From: a virus | Virus record (IMG/VR): IMGVR_UViG_3300046517_001587 | Location: 1-46,910 of that record | Length of the DNA: 46,910 bases | Direction: 5' to 3' (one strand) | Shown here: positions 30,526 through 38,210 of the stretch, piece after piece | How the letters are laid out: each line of letters starts with the position of its first letter | Position numbering within the stretch: the stretch's first letter is position 1 | Notes under the pieces: generated by a model | The model's input: the letters and a program-made list of their open reading frames with translations, nothing else | The model's database searches: none | Told to the model about the DNA's origin: nothing | Made by a program: the position numbers and the translations under genes

Positions 30526-31349
30526 CCGGTAATCTTGTGCGAGAGCGCCTTGCAAGCCTTGACTGAAATGTCGAATCCCTCGACCGAACAGGTGTAATAG
30601 AGGCCCGCGGTGCCAAGGCAATGATTTTGGAGCTCGTGCACGGTTGTGTCGGCGCTGGGAGTAGAATTAACAAACTTCATGGCGCGCGCTACGTCCCAAT
30701 GGTTCGCCATAATCAGGTAGTGGACCTGCTTCATCTTGGACGGATGAAAGGCCGAGAGCGCGATAACGTCTTTACGCGAAAGTCCGATCGTTCCGTCCTG
30801 TATGGCTTTACGGTCAGCCCGCCCATAAACCCGCTCGATTACGTCGAAAGCCTCGGCAACCTCGGGATCAGCTTCCAGATCCGCGCGTGTCCAGCCATCG
30901 CTATCATCCTTGTCGGTGCGCTTACTCTTTCGGACCGCTTTCTCGTTGTCACGGTACCACCGGTCAACGTAGGTGATGTAATTACGCTCGACCGGATTAT
31001 CGAACTCGTCCTGCACCTGCCCGAACACCATCTGGATCGCTTCGTTCGAGGGCAACCGGGCGAGCGCCCATGCGTGACGCGCCGGTAACTCGGCACCGGT
31101 GATCGCCTCGACCTCAGCTCGCTGGACCACTCGCTTAACCGAGTCAGCGGTCCCTAACCGGTCGTCGATGTGAGCGCAGTATTCTTGGAAGGTTTTGAAT
31201 CCGAGCGCAACGTAGCCTTGGCGCTCCCGCATTTCCATGACCAGAGGGGCTACGTTCCGATACCAGTTGTCGGTGGCGCCCAAGATGCGCTCATCCAACG
31301 CCTCGGCTTCGGCTTTGGTCATCTTCCTTTCGGTTGATAGTGTGTTCAT
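30522..31349 (-). CDS. Hypothetical helical protein, 275 aa
   Basis: The product begins MNTLSTERKMTKAEAEALDE and contains ALGFKTFQEYCAHIDDRLGT, a motif found in phage and plasmid DNA-binding proteins of the ParB/DUF3102 kind, then LPARHAWALARLPSNEAIQM. Mostly helical throughout. The start is ATGA-coupled to the UvrD-like gene. A DNA-binding role is plausible but not shown. Confidence 0.65.
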   Translation of the reverse strand: MNTLSTERKMTKAEAEALDERILGATDNWYRNVAPLVMEMRERQGYVALGFKTFQEYCAHIDDRLGTADSVKRVVQRAEVEAITGAELPARHAWALARLPSNEAIQMVFGQVQDEFDNPVERNYITYVDRWYRDNEKAVRKSKRTDKDDSDGWTRADLEADPEVAEAFDVIERVYGRADRKAIQDGTIGLSRKDVIALSAFHPSKMKQVHYLIMANHWDVARAMKFVNSTPSADTTVHELQNHCLGTAGLYYTCSVEGFDISVKACKALSHKITG

Positions 31350-32995
31350 AAATTCATTTCGGCTATGAAGCGGCTCGGCTCGGGATAGATTGCCGCGCCC
31401 CACTTGGGCTTGCGCTGCTTCGACCAACTGATGTGAACCGCTTGGCGCGCGCGCGTCAACGCTACAAAGGCGAGGCGCCGTTCTTCCTCAAGAAAAGTTC
31501 CCAATCGCACCGCGCTCCAAGCGTGTTCCTCGAACGCCGGTAAACACACCACATCGAACTCCCTGCCCTTGGCTGAATGAATGGTCCCGACATAGACCGA
31601 GCCTTCTGGTGTCGATTTGTCGGTGCGCTGGTTAGCGTTCAGATCTTGGAGCAGATCGGCCAGTGAGGAATCCTCGGCCATGAGCGCCATGCGCGCCTTG
31701 ATCGCGTAAATCGTTTCCTGCCCGACGCCGTGTAGAGCCAGATACTCAAGCAGTTCCTGCATATTGCCCGTAGGTGGAGCGCCTTTGATCCGGTCAGTCA
31801 GGTATTCCCCTCTGGCTTGTCCTTCGATTTTCCACCGGTCCACCTGTGCGCTATCGTGATCCAGCCGCAGGAACCGCTCCGCTAGAATCTCGTTGTAGGG
31901 CGCCAGTTCGAGTCCGATCAAAAGGAGCGCCCTGTGCCAATCCGGTGGCGTCCGTTGAAACTCGTAGCCCGCGTAAACGGGTATGGACGTATTGCCGCGC
32001 AGGTAATCAAAGACGCGCTGCACTTCGTGATTAGTGCGGCACAACACGGCTCTCGATCCTCCGAAACCCGCCAGAATGCGCGCCACCGAACTTAGTTCGC
32101 TCCACGTATCGTCGTGCGCAGTCACCGTCACTTCGCCCTCGTAACTGGTGACAGCGATCGTGTCCTTCTCGTACCGGCTCTCGTTGTGCTTGATAAGCGC
32201 GTTGGCCGCGCGGCAAATCGCGGCAGCGCAGCGGTAGTTTTCTTCCAGCTTAATGACTTTTGCGCCCTCACTGGTGTAAGCCATTTGCAGAAAGCCGCGC
32301 GGGTAAGCGCCGCGAAACTCGAAGATCGCCTGGTCAATGTCGCCAATGAAGAAACGTGACGCCGCAGGGATCGCCTTGTAGATCGCCCAATCAATATCGG
32401 CGCTGTCCTGCGCTTCATCCACGATCAGGTCGTCAACACGCAACTCGTGGCGCACTTCATCGCGCGCGAGCAATTGAGCGGCATCGAGCAGGATCCGGTC
32501 GTAATCCACGAGGTTGTTGCGTTTGAGCAGGAATCGATACTCATTCCAGATCTGTGCGGCCCGCGGCTCGTCGCGGTGCTGAGTGATAAAGTCCATGCTC
32601 AGAGTTTCAAACCCCAGCCGTTTGCGTACCTCGAGCAACAAATCCTTCTGATCGGCTTCGGGCAGGATGCCCACGTTGCCGTGCGCGTAACCGATCTTGT
32701 AACCGAACTGGCGCACCACCTTGAAACAGTAGGAATGGAGCGTCCCGACAAAATCAACGGTCAGGTTCTCGCACACCTTGTGAATACTGGTTTCGCCGCA
32801 GTCCAGAATCCGGTGGCGGTACTCGTTTGCGGCCGAGTTGGTGTAGGTCAGGACCACTACCTTACGCTTGTCCCGAGCGAGTCGGCGCCCCCTCAGAACG
32901 CCGACTCGCGTTTTTCCCGAACCCGGCCCTGATGGAACAACAATGAGCGGCGCGTCCAGTTCGACGGCCTTGCGTTGTGAAGCGTTGAGCGTCAT
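31346..32995 (-). CDS. UvrD/PcrA-like SF1 helicase
   Basis: The 549-residue product has SF1 motifs in order: Q motif LNASQRKAV (3-11), GPGSGKT (23-29), VVLTYTNSAANEY, VDEAQD (192-197), GDIDQAIFEFRGA, ENYR, GTIHSAKGREFDVV and VALTRARQAVHIS. It should unwind DNA 3' to 5' in replication, recombination or repair. It lacks the long C-terminal extension of host UvrD. It is coupled by ATGA overlaps on both sides. Confidence 0.92.
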   Translation of the reverse strand: MTLNASQRKAVELDAPLIVVPSGPGSGKTRVGVLRGRRLARDKRKVVVLTYTNSAANEYRHRILDCGETSIHKVCENLTVDFVGTLHSYCFKVVRQFGYKIGYAHGNVGILPEADQKDLLLEVRKRLGFETLSMDFITQHRDEPRAAQIWNEYRFLLKRNNLVDYDRILLDAAQLLARDEVRHELRVDDLIVDEAQDSADIDWAIYKAIPAASRFFIGDIDQAIFEFRGAYPRGFLQMAYTSEGAKVIKLEENYRCAAAICRAANALIKHNESRYEKDTIAVTSYEGEVTVTAHDDTWSELSSVARILAGFGGSRAVLCRTNHEVQRVFDYLRGNTSIPVYAGYEFQRTPPDWHRALLLIGLELAPYNEILAERFLRLDHDSAQVDRWKIEGQARGEYLTDRIKGAPPTGNMQELLEYLALHGVGQETIYAIKARMALMAEDSSLADLLQDLNANQRTDKSTPEGSVYVGTIHSAKGREFDVVCLPAFEEHAWSAVRLGTFLEEERRLAFVALTRARQAVHISWSKQRKPKWGAAIYPEPSRFIAEMNL

Positions 32996-33312
32996 GGGTA
33001 CTCGAGTAATTTGTCGATGCGCCCGTTAATTTCGCGCACCGCGTCCACATCCTGAATTTCCTTCGCGTGATAGAGCGCCTTGGCTTGCAACTCCTTGATC
33101 GGTCCCATCAGATCGTGGTAAGCGCTTGCCCACAGCACTTTTCTCACAGCGCGCCGCATCTGTTCCCGAAACATCGCAATGTCTTTCGTGTACAGTTGCT
33201 CAGATTTAGAGTAGCAGACCGAACCGACCAGCGGAAGCGTGCCGATGATGCGCGTTTCCTGACTCCCTTCCAAGTCTATCACGGTGTACTGCGTTTTGAG
33301 GAAATCGATCAT
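32992..33312 (-). CDS. Hypothetical protein, 106 aa
   Basis: The product begins MIDFLKTQYTVIDLEGSQET, with a short beta part and then a helical part (REQMRRAVRKVLWASAYHDL). No family is recognised. ATGA-coupled between the J-domain gene and the UvrD-like gene. Confidence 0.65.
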   Translation of the reverse strand: MIDFLKTQYTVIDLEGSQETRIIGTLPLVGSVCYSKSEQLYTKDIAMFREQMRRAVRKVLWASAYHDLMGPIKELQAKALYHAKEIQDVDAVREINGRIDKLLEYP

Positions 33313-33875
33313 TTCACCAGCTCCAATGCCATGTCGCGCGCCTCGGTGAGTTGCTGAAATTTCTCGGCGTTCCCACCCGTGTCAGGATGCGCCTCACGGA
33401 GCTTGCTTCGATAGGCGGATTGAACGGTATGCGCGGTATTCGAGTGCGGTTCCAGCCCGAGAACGTCCCAACAAGAGTCGGTTGTTTTCTCATTCAGCGC
33501 CGTGAACCCCGAGAACATCGCGCGGATCATGTGCTTGGCGCCCCAGCGCTCCATGCCGCGCATGGCCTCGATGGTCAGCGCGATCGCGCGCACGTTGGCT
33601 TCAATCCGGTTCCACCGGTCACACGGCATCGCCACCTGTTTCTCCTCGTAGTCGAAATAGGCGACAACGGCTGGGTCTTTCGGGTTGGTGTTGCCGAGCG
33701 TGTAATTACTCGACAACACCACGTTTTTCCCGCCCAGGCGGCGCACTTCCTCGTACAAACCCTTGAGCGCACCGGCGACCGTCACGTTCTTGAACCGGCT
33801 ACCGCTCTCACGCTTGTTCGCCTCGGTTTTCGGCCAACCCTTCGGCCATTGAAGCGGATAGGCGCGAACGCTCAT
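33309..33875 (-). CDS. Phage protein with C-terminal J domain (DnaJ-like)
   Basis: The C-terminus (about 133-188) reads SCWDVLGLEPHSNTAHT, then YRSKLREAHPDTGGNAEKFQ with the HPD motif at 163-165, the signature that stimulates Hsp70 ATPase. The N-terminal part (MSVRAYPLQWPKGWPKTEAN; SSNYTLGNTNPKDPAVVAYF) is a conserved phage domain that I recall fused to J domains in other phages. It may recruit host DnaK to replication complexes, by analogy to lambda; that is inference. Confidence 0.85.
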   Translation of the reverse strand: MSVRAYPLQWPKGWPKTEANKRESGSRFKNVTVAGALKGLYEEVRRLGGKNVVLSSNYTLGNTNPKDPAVVAYFDYEEKQVAMPCDRWNRIEANVRAIALTIEAMRGMERWGAKHMIRAMFSGFTALNEKTTDSCWDVLGLEPHSNTAHTVQSAYRSKLREAHPDTGGNAEKFQQLTEARDMALELVK

Positions 33876-34279
33876 TTCCCCTCCTTCACCTTTGCGAGCT
33901 TGAATGCTCTATCTCTTACACCTTTAGCCCATGCCGCCCCCAACTCATTGCAGATTTCATTCAGCGCTTCCACCAGCGGTTGCTGTAGTGCGTTGTGGGT
34001 GGCTACTAGTTCAGTGACATCCTTAAACTCAGGATCTATGTAAGCGATGCTGTGGGAGTGCTTGCCGTTCGGATGCACCGTCCACTCACCCTGCGCCTTG
34101 TCTGCCGCGCCTGTCGTGGGTTTGGGTTGGTTGGGCGACGGCCAATGCACCGGACAGGCGCAAGTAGCGTGACTGCAAGTGCAACTCTCGCCTGTCGTGG
34201 GTTTGGGTTGGTCGTGACCCAATGGCCAGATTCGCCCACTGAGTTGTTTTCCTATCGCGGGTTTGGGTTGGTCGCTCAC
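33872..34279 (-). CDS. Protein with QPKPTTG repeats, GTG start
   Basis: GTG at 34279 overlaps the stop of the Rad50-like gene. The 135-residue product contains three copies of (D/N)QPKPxxG near residues 3-80, with a Cys/His cluster (SCTCSHATCACPVH) between copies two and three, then a helical C-terminal domain (VTELVATHNALQQPLVEALN). The repeats correspond to near-identical 23-bp DNA repeats. The C-terminal half resembles small phage proteins that begin 'ELVxxxNAL'. Function unknown. Confidence 0.65.
   Translation of the reverse strand: MSDQPKPAIGKQLSGRIWPLGHDQPKPTTGESCTCSHATCACPVHWPSPNQPKPTTGAADKAQGEWTVHPNGKHSHSIAYIDPEFKDVTELVATHNALQQPLVEALNEICNELGAAWAKGVRDRAFKLAKVKEGK
34110..34132 (-). repeat. 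G-rich 23-bp direct repeat, copy 1 of 3
   Basis: On the plus strand CCTGTCGTGGGTTTGGGTTG and following; nearly identical copies are at 34191-34213 and 34251-34273. They encode the QPKPxxG units. The GGG/GGG/GG runs could favour strand slippage. Confidence 0.6.
34191..34213 (-). repeat. G-rich 23-bp direct repeat, copy 2 of 3
   Basis: Same sequence as copy 1 across its first 20 bases. Confidence 0.6.
34251..34273 (-). repeat. G-rich 23-bp direct repeat, copy 3 of 3
   Basis: Differs from copies 1 and 2 at two positions near its left end (CCTATCGCGGG). It lies just below the GTG start of the gene. Confidence 0.6.
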
Positions 34280-36198
34280 AGTTGAATCACCTGCATATCC
34301 GGTAGCCACACGTGATTGCCTTCGAGCGCACCGGCCACGATGAACTGGTCGATGTGACCAGCTTTCCGCGCGGTGCGAAGTAAGCGAATTAAGTCCAGCC
34401 TCCGGCAATCATCCAGCCGGCCAAGTTCGTCGAAGATCAGGACTTTAACCGGCGCGTTCTGAGAGAGAGCAGCCGCGATCGCTACGAACGTGAGTGCCTG
34501 TTCCGTGCCGCTAAAGGTCTTGTGACTGATCCACCGGTGACCGTCCCACCGGCCTACCTCACCCTCGTGGAACGCCAGCGGCGTAGCCATGATGGGCCCG
34601 ACGATTGCGTTGGCGACCTTAAGCAGATCCCCGAACACGGCATCGACCAGCGCCGCCTGTTTCTCCCGCAACGCCTTACCGATTGCCTTGATGACTTTGA
34701 CATGAGCGTCAGCGGTTTCATGCTCGAGCTGCGCCTGTGCCGCTCGCTTAATGTCCTGCTCCAACGCTTCGGCCTCTTTGAGCTTCTTCCGCGCCTCGCC
34801 ATAGGTGGCAAGCGCCTTCTCGTTCTCGGTTACAGCGGCATCGACCACTTCCTTCGCCACCGGCTCGACCTTCTCTTTGTCGAGCTGCGCCTTTTCCTTG
34901 GCGAGATTATCCAGCCAGTTCTCCCGCTCCTTCTGGCGCTTTTTAAGCTGCGCGTTCCAATCAAAGATTTTCCGGTTCCACTCGCGGTTAGCCAGTAGCA
35001 GATCCTGCGCTGCCTTCACTTCCTTCTCGGCATCGCCCAGCTCCTGCTTACCCGCAGCCAGCCCTTGGACCATCGTGTCCACTTCCTTTTTCAACGCCAG
35101 ATAGTCCGCGTCCAGCTTGGTGCGCAGATGATCTTTCCAGCCCTTGGACTTCGCTCCGCAATGCGGGCAAGCCGTCTGATCACCGAGTTCTTTGAGTTCC
35201 TCGGTCAGTTCGTCCAACCGCTGTGAGTTGATCCCGAACCGCTGCACCAGCCGCGCGTGGTCCAGCCGCATCTTGTCGAGTTGTTCCTCGCTGACCTTGG
35301 ACTTCACAACCGGCTTTAACTTGGCGGTCGCTTCCTCGATCAGTTTTTCGAGCTTCTTGATCTCCGTTTGGTCCTCAAGCGCCTTAGCTAACTCCTTGTG
35401 CCTCAACGTACGCGCTGCGTAGCTATTGTAATCCCGTTCCTGCACCCGCAGGTCCAGAAGCACCTTGTAAGCGTCCTGCGAAGCTGTGCGACACAATTCC
35501 TCGTTGTCGCGCAACTGGCGCACGTTACCCGCCTGGTTTTCCTGCCGGTTCTTCAACTCGGTCAGCAGCCGGATCGCGCCCTGCGTATCCTTCGCTCGCG
35601 CGTTGTGGATCTTGAAATGCTCGGCCATTTCGTTGATCGCCTCGGCCAGCATCACCTGCACAGTGGCCGAGTGGCGCCATTTATTCACCTGAGCAATCAT
35701 GGCGGCTTTGGCGTTCTGCACGGCCTCGGTGTGTTCTTCCTCGAAGGTGATGCGCTCCAAATCGGCAACAATTGCCGATTTGGAGAACGCTTCGGGCGTC
35801 TTGGCGATGTTGAACACGTACTCGTAACGCTCGCGCTCGCTCATCCCGAAGTAGGCCGCAGCGTTCAGAAGCGGCACGGTCTGGAATTGCTCATTGAATC
35901 CAAGCCGGTCGATTTTGACCGTGTTGCCCTCCATCTTGGCGAAAAAGGAAATCCCGTGAGATTCCTTCCCGTTCCCAAGCGTTAAGCCAACACCCAACTT
36001 TTCGCCAGATGACAATTGCCACGTGGCTTTCGGGAGCTTCCCCAGCTCCGGTAGGTACCCGATCAGGCACAGCCTGATTGCGTCGATGATCGACGTTTTG
36101 CCGGTGAAGTTTTCACCCACGATCGCCACTTCGGGTGACAGATCGTAGGCGAAACTCCGGCCCTTGAGGTTTTCGGCCTCAACGCGCGTAATTCTCAT
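34276..36198 (-). CDS. Rad50/SbcC-like ATPase (T4 gp46 type)
   Basis: The 640-residue product has an N-terminal ATPase half (RITRVEAENLKG; Walker A GENFTGKTS 28-36), two long coiled-coil segments, a central CPHC (344-347) like the zinc hook or a zinc-ribbon insert, an ABC-type signature FSGTEQAL (562-569) and Walker B LIFDELG (587-593). It should process DNA ends for recombination-dependent replication, normally with an Mre11/SbcD/gp47 nuclease, which is not found in the window. The start at ATG 36198 follows GAGG. Confidence 0.85.
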   Translation of the reverse strand: MRITRVEAENLKGRSFAYDLSPEVAIVGENFTGKTSIIDAIRLCLIGYLPELGKLPKATWQLSSGEKLGVGLTLGNGKESHGISFFAKMEGNTVKIDRLGFNEQFQTVPLLNAAAYFGMSERERYEYVFNIAKTPEAFSKSAIVADLERITFEEEHTEAVQNAKAAMIAQVNKWRHSATVQVMLAEAINEMAEHFKIHNARAKDTQGAIRLLTELKNRQENQAGNVRQLRDNEELCRTASQDAYKVLLDLRVQERDYNSYAARTLRHKELAKALEDQTEIKKLEKLIEEATAKLKPVVKSKVSEEQLDKMRLDHARLVQRFGINSQRLDELTEELKELGDQTACPHCGAKSKGWKDHLRTKLDADYLALKKEVDTMVQGLAAGKQELGDAEKEVKAAQDLLLANREWNRKIFDWNAQLKKRQKERENWLDNLAKEKAQLDKEKVEPVAKEVVDAAVTENEKALATYGEARKKLKEAEALEQDIKRAAQAQLEHETADAHVKVIKAIGKALREKQAALVDAVFGDLLKVANAIVGPIMATPLAFHEGEVGRWDGHRWISHKTFSGTEQALTFVAIAAALSQNAPVKVLIFDELGRLDDCRRLDLIRLLRTARKAGHIDQFIVAGALEGNHVWLPDMQVIQL

Positions 36199-36202
36199 GG
36201 CC

Positions 36203-36946
36203 TCAAAACGGAATGTCGTCCTCGTCCTCTGGCTCTGGTGGCGGTCCCTTGCGCACCGGCTTCTTCTTCGCTGGTGGTCGCGGTGGCTCCGGCTCGTCCG
36301 GTTCTTCCGCGTCGTCGGGATCAGGCGAACCGGTTGGCGGTTCGTCGTAATCTTCCTCATTGCTACCATCACCGTCAGGCTGCGCGTTCCATTCCTCGGA
36401 GTTCATAACCTTCTCTTGAATCCACTCCGGTAGCTTGGCGAAATCACCGCCTTCGCCGTCCGTAATCTCGTAGTTGATCCGATCAAGACTCGATTTCGGG
36501 CAACCCATCCCCTTCGGGAGCTTCACAACGCTGGTCACCTGCGCGTAAACCCTGCCCGGATTCTGCTTCGATTTGCGGTGTATCACAGCCACCATGCAGG
36601 CTTTTCCGATAAGCACCTTCATGTCGAAGCCCTTGAGCTGTGCCTCGGTGAAATCCTCACCGCGCCACGATTCGAGCACGTGCCGGAGATTCGCCCGCTC
36701 GTTGAGAGAGAGCGTGTATTCCGCTCCGACCATGAAACTTTCCTCGCCCTTGTCCTCGTCGAAGATCGCTTTCTCAAGGGGTAACTCCCAATTGATCCGC
36801 ACCTTTCGGATGAGCTTCTTCTTCTGCGTCGGACCATAGACATCTTTTTGGGTGCCGAGGTCGATTATGTGAATGCACCGCGCTGGGTGCGTGCCTACAG
36901 GCGGGAGCTGAAAACTACCGCCGCCTTTGTCGCTTGCTACTGGCAT
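36203..36946 (-). CDS. Single-stranded DNA-binding protein (phage type)
   Basis: The 247-residue product has a beta-rich core (PVGTHPARCIHIIDLG; KVRINWELPLEKAIF; RVYAQVTSVVKLPKG) and a Pro/Glu-rich tail that ends DEDDIPF, the acidic C-terminal hook of bacterial SSBs that binds replication partners. It should coat single-stranded DNA. The ATG is preceded by GAAAGAAAGGAAAC. It overlaps the upstream regulator gene by 32 bases. Confidence 0.8.
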   Translation of the reverse strand: MPVASDKGGGSFQLPPVGTHPARCIHIIDLGTQKDVYGPTQKKKLIRKVRINWELPLEKAIFDEDKGEESFMVGAEYTLSLNERANLRHVLESWRGEDFTEAQLKGFDMKVLIGKACMVAVIHRKSKQNPGRVYAQVTSVVKLPKGMGCPKSSLDRINYEITDGEGGDFAKLPEWIQEKVMNSEEWNAQPDGDGSNEEDYDEPPTGSPDPDDAEEPDEPEPPRPPAKKKPVRKGPPPEPEDEDDIPF

Positions 36947-37103
36947 TCTGTTTCCTTTCTTTCGTTACAGGCACGCGCATCGGGATCGGATGACGTCGCA
37001 CGTAATCATTGAACGCTTGCTGGCAAATCCAGTTCACGCTGCGCTCCTCCAACTCCGCGAGGTCTTTGATTACCTGCGGAATCTCGATGCTTTGACGCGC
37101 CAT
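36915..37103 (-). CDS. Small ribbon-helix-helix-like regulator
   Basis: The 62-residue product (ATG at 37103; GTG at 37121 is an alternative) reads ARQSIEIPQVIKDLAELEER then SVNWICQQAFNDYVRRH, a strand-helix-helix layout like Arc/CopG repressors, followed by a very basic tail. It is the first gene of the replication block. A perfect palindrome directly before the ATG suggests autoregulation. Confidence 0.6.
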   Translation of the reverse strand: MARQSIEIPQVIKDLAELEERSVNWICQQAFNDYVRRHPIPMRVPVTKERKQNASSKRQRRR

Positions 37104-37120
37104 TGGTTCAGAGTGAACCA
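37104..37120. promoter_or_regulatory. Palindromic operator before the RHH-like gene
   Basis: TGGTTCAGAGTGAACCA has 7-bp arms around GAG and abuts the ATG at 37101-37103. A further GGTTCA half-site lies at 37125-37130 and a GTTCA at 37141-37145. A TTGACG that could be a -35 lies upstream, though no good -10 is visible. Palindromes of this size are usual for ribbon-helix-helix repressors. Confidence 0.55.
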
Positions 37121-37142
37121 CTGCGGTTCAGGCGTCAAGCGT

Positions 37143-37799
37143 TCAAATCGTGATTGTTGCAGTTCCTTGGTGGAACAAGTCAGGAGAAGTGGGGAAATCG
37201 CATACTCCCTCTGCGGCAATGGGATTAGAGGTTCCACGTCCGAAAAATCCGTAAAAGAAATCTCCCTGCTGTTGAATGGCTACAGTCCACAATCCCGTAC
37301 TTGCGTTGCAGCTTGCGAACACCAGACAATTATTATCATGCACAAATTCGATTGTGCCTGAGCATCCAGAGGAAGGGGACCATTTCGTTACCCTCATTAT
37401 AGCGCCAGCCGAGAGCTGAAAGGACGTTGAAGATATGCGCGGCAACACGAAGGAAGCATTCATCCCAAGATTTGCTCCCAAAAAACTTTCAGTACCAGAC
37501 CCGAGGCAGCTACAGGCTACGATGCCGGAAAAGGCTACGCTTATCGAAGCAACTTCCGGCGGCGCACAAGTTAACTCAGGTGGCGGCGGCGGCGGACCTG
37601 GCTGCCCCTGCGCTGGTGGCGCTGCGCTCGTACTTTTCGGGTTCAGTTGCAACCCGAACTTTTCGACGTCCGTTTCGGTTTGAGTTACGACAATCTCGAC
37701 AGGCTTGGGGATACCGGTGGTGCCGCTATCCTGTCCGACAAGTTTAGCGAACGCGCGAGCTGCGTCGTCCGCTTCGGCGCGAATATCCTCGGGACTCAC
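37143..37799 (-). CDS. Virion-associated protein with polyproline hinge, paralogue 1
   Basis: GTG at 37799 overlaps the previous stop (GTGA). The N-terminal part MSPEDIRAEADDAARAFAKL and IPKPVEIVVTQTETDVEKFG matches the layout of the gene at 39052. Next comes a hinge (GQPGPPPPPPELTCAPPEVA) and a beta-rich, Cys-containing C-terminal domain that ends GTATITI. It is likely a structural decoration or tail protein. Last gene of the head block; the RHH-like regulator gene follows after 39 bases. Confidence 0.65.
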   Translation of the reverse strand: MSPEDIRAEADDAARAFAKLVGQDSGTTGIPKPVEIVVTQTETDVEKFGLQLNPKSTSAAPPAQGQPGPPPPPPELTCAPPEVASISVAFSGIVACSCLGSGTESFLGANLGMNASFVLPRISSTSFQLSAGAIMRVTKWSPSSGCSGTIEFVHDNNCLVFASCNASTGLWTVAIQQQGDFFYGFFGRGTSNPIAAEGVCDFPTSPDLFHQGTATITI

Positions 37800-38035
37800 G
37801 GTTTAGCATGAAGCGGCGCTCGCGATCTTTCCATTTTCTCCATTGCGCCGGTAGGACCAGCAGACGGCTGCGCTACAGGCGCGACAGTGGATGGTTGCAC
37901 ATTTATACTTAGCGAAGTGACGCCACTGGTTTTCACCGTGGTCATTTCGACCGCTTGCTCTGGCGTATCAGCTTCCACCCCCAGCATCCTTTGAACCACG
38001 AACTTCTGTTTAGGTTTTTCTTCTTTCGTTTTCAT
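37796..38035 (-). CDS. Small hypothetical protein, 79 aa
   Basis: The ATG follows AAGGAAG. Begins MKTKEEKPKQKFVVQRMLGV, with ADTPEQAVEMT helix and a polar P/S/T-rich C-terminus. It overlaps the upstream gene by 26 bases and the downstream one by GTGA. Function unknown. Confidence 0.65.
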   Translation of the reverse strand: MKTKEEKPKQKFVVQRMLGVEADTPEQAVEMTTVKTSGVTSLSINVQPSTVAPVAQPSAGPTGAMEKMERSRAPLHAKP

Positions 38036-38210
38036 GTTCTTCCTTCGGCCACCAGCGATACCGGATCGCCTCGGCCATTGACATACCGCTGTTCAGATTG
38101 AGTTGCATCCGGTTACACCCACCGCAGTTTTGTATGTTAGTTCCCGCTAGAAAGTCGATGGTTTTCGCAACCGGCTTCGCCACCTTGGCAATCGCGTCCC
38201 CTTTTTTCAT
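38010..38210 (-). CDS. Small CGGC-containing protein, 66 aa
   Basis: The product begins MKKGDAIAKVAKPVAKTIDF, then AGTNIQNCGGCNRMQLNLNS. A basic helix followed by CGGCNxRxxxLN is a recurrent small phage protein type of unknown role. ATGA-coupled to the upstream gene. Confidence 0.65.
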   Translation of the reverse strand: MKKGDAIAKVAKPVAKTIDFLAGTNIQNCGGCNRMQLNLNSGMSMAEAIRYRWWPKEEHENERRKT

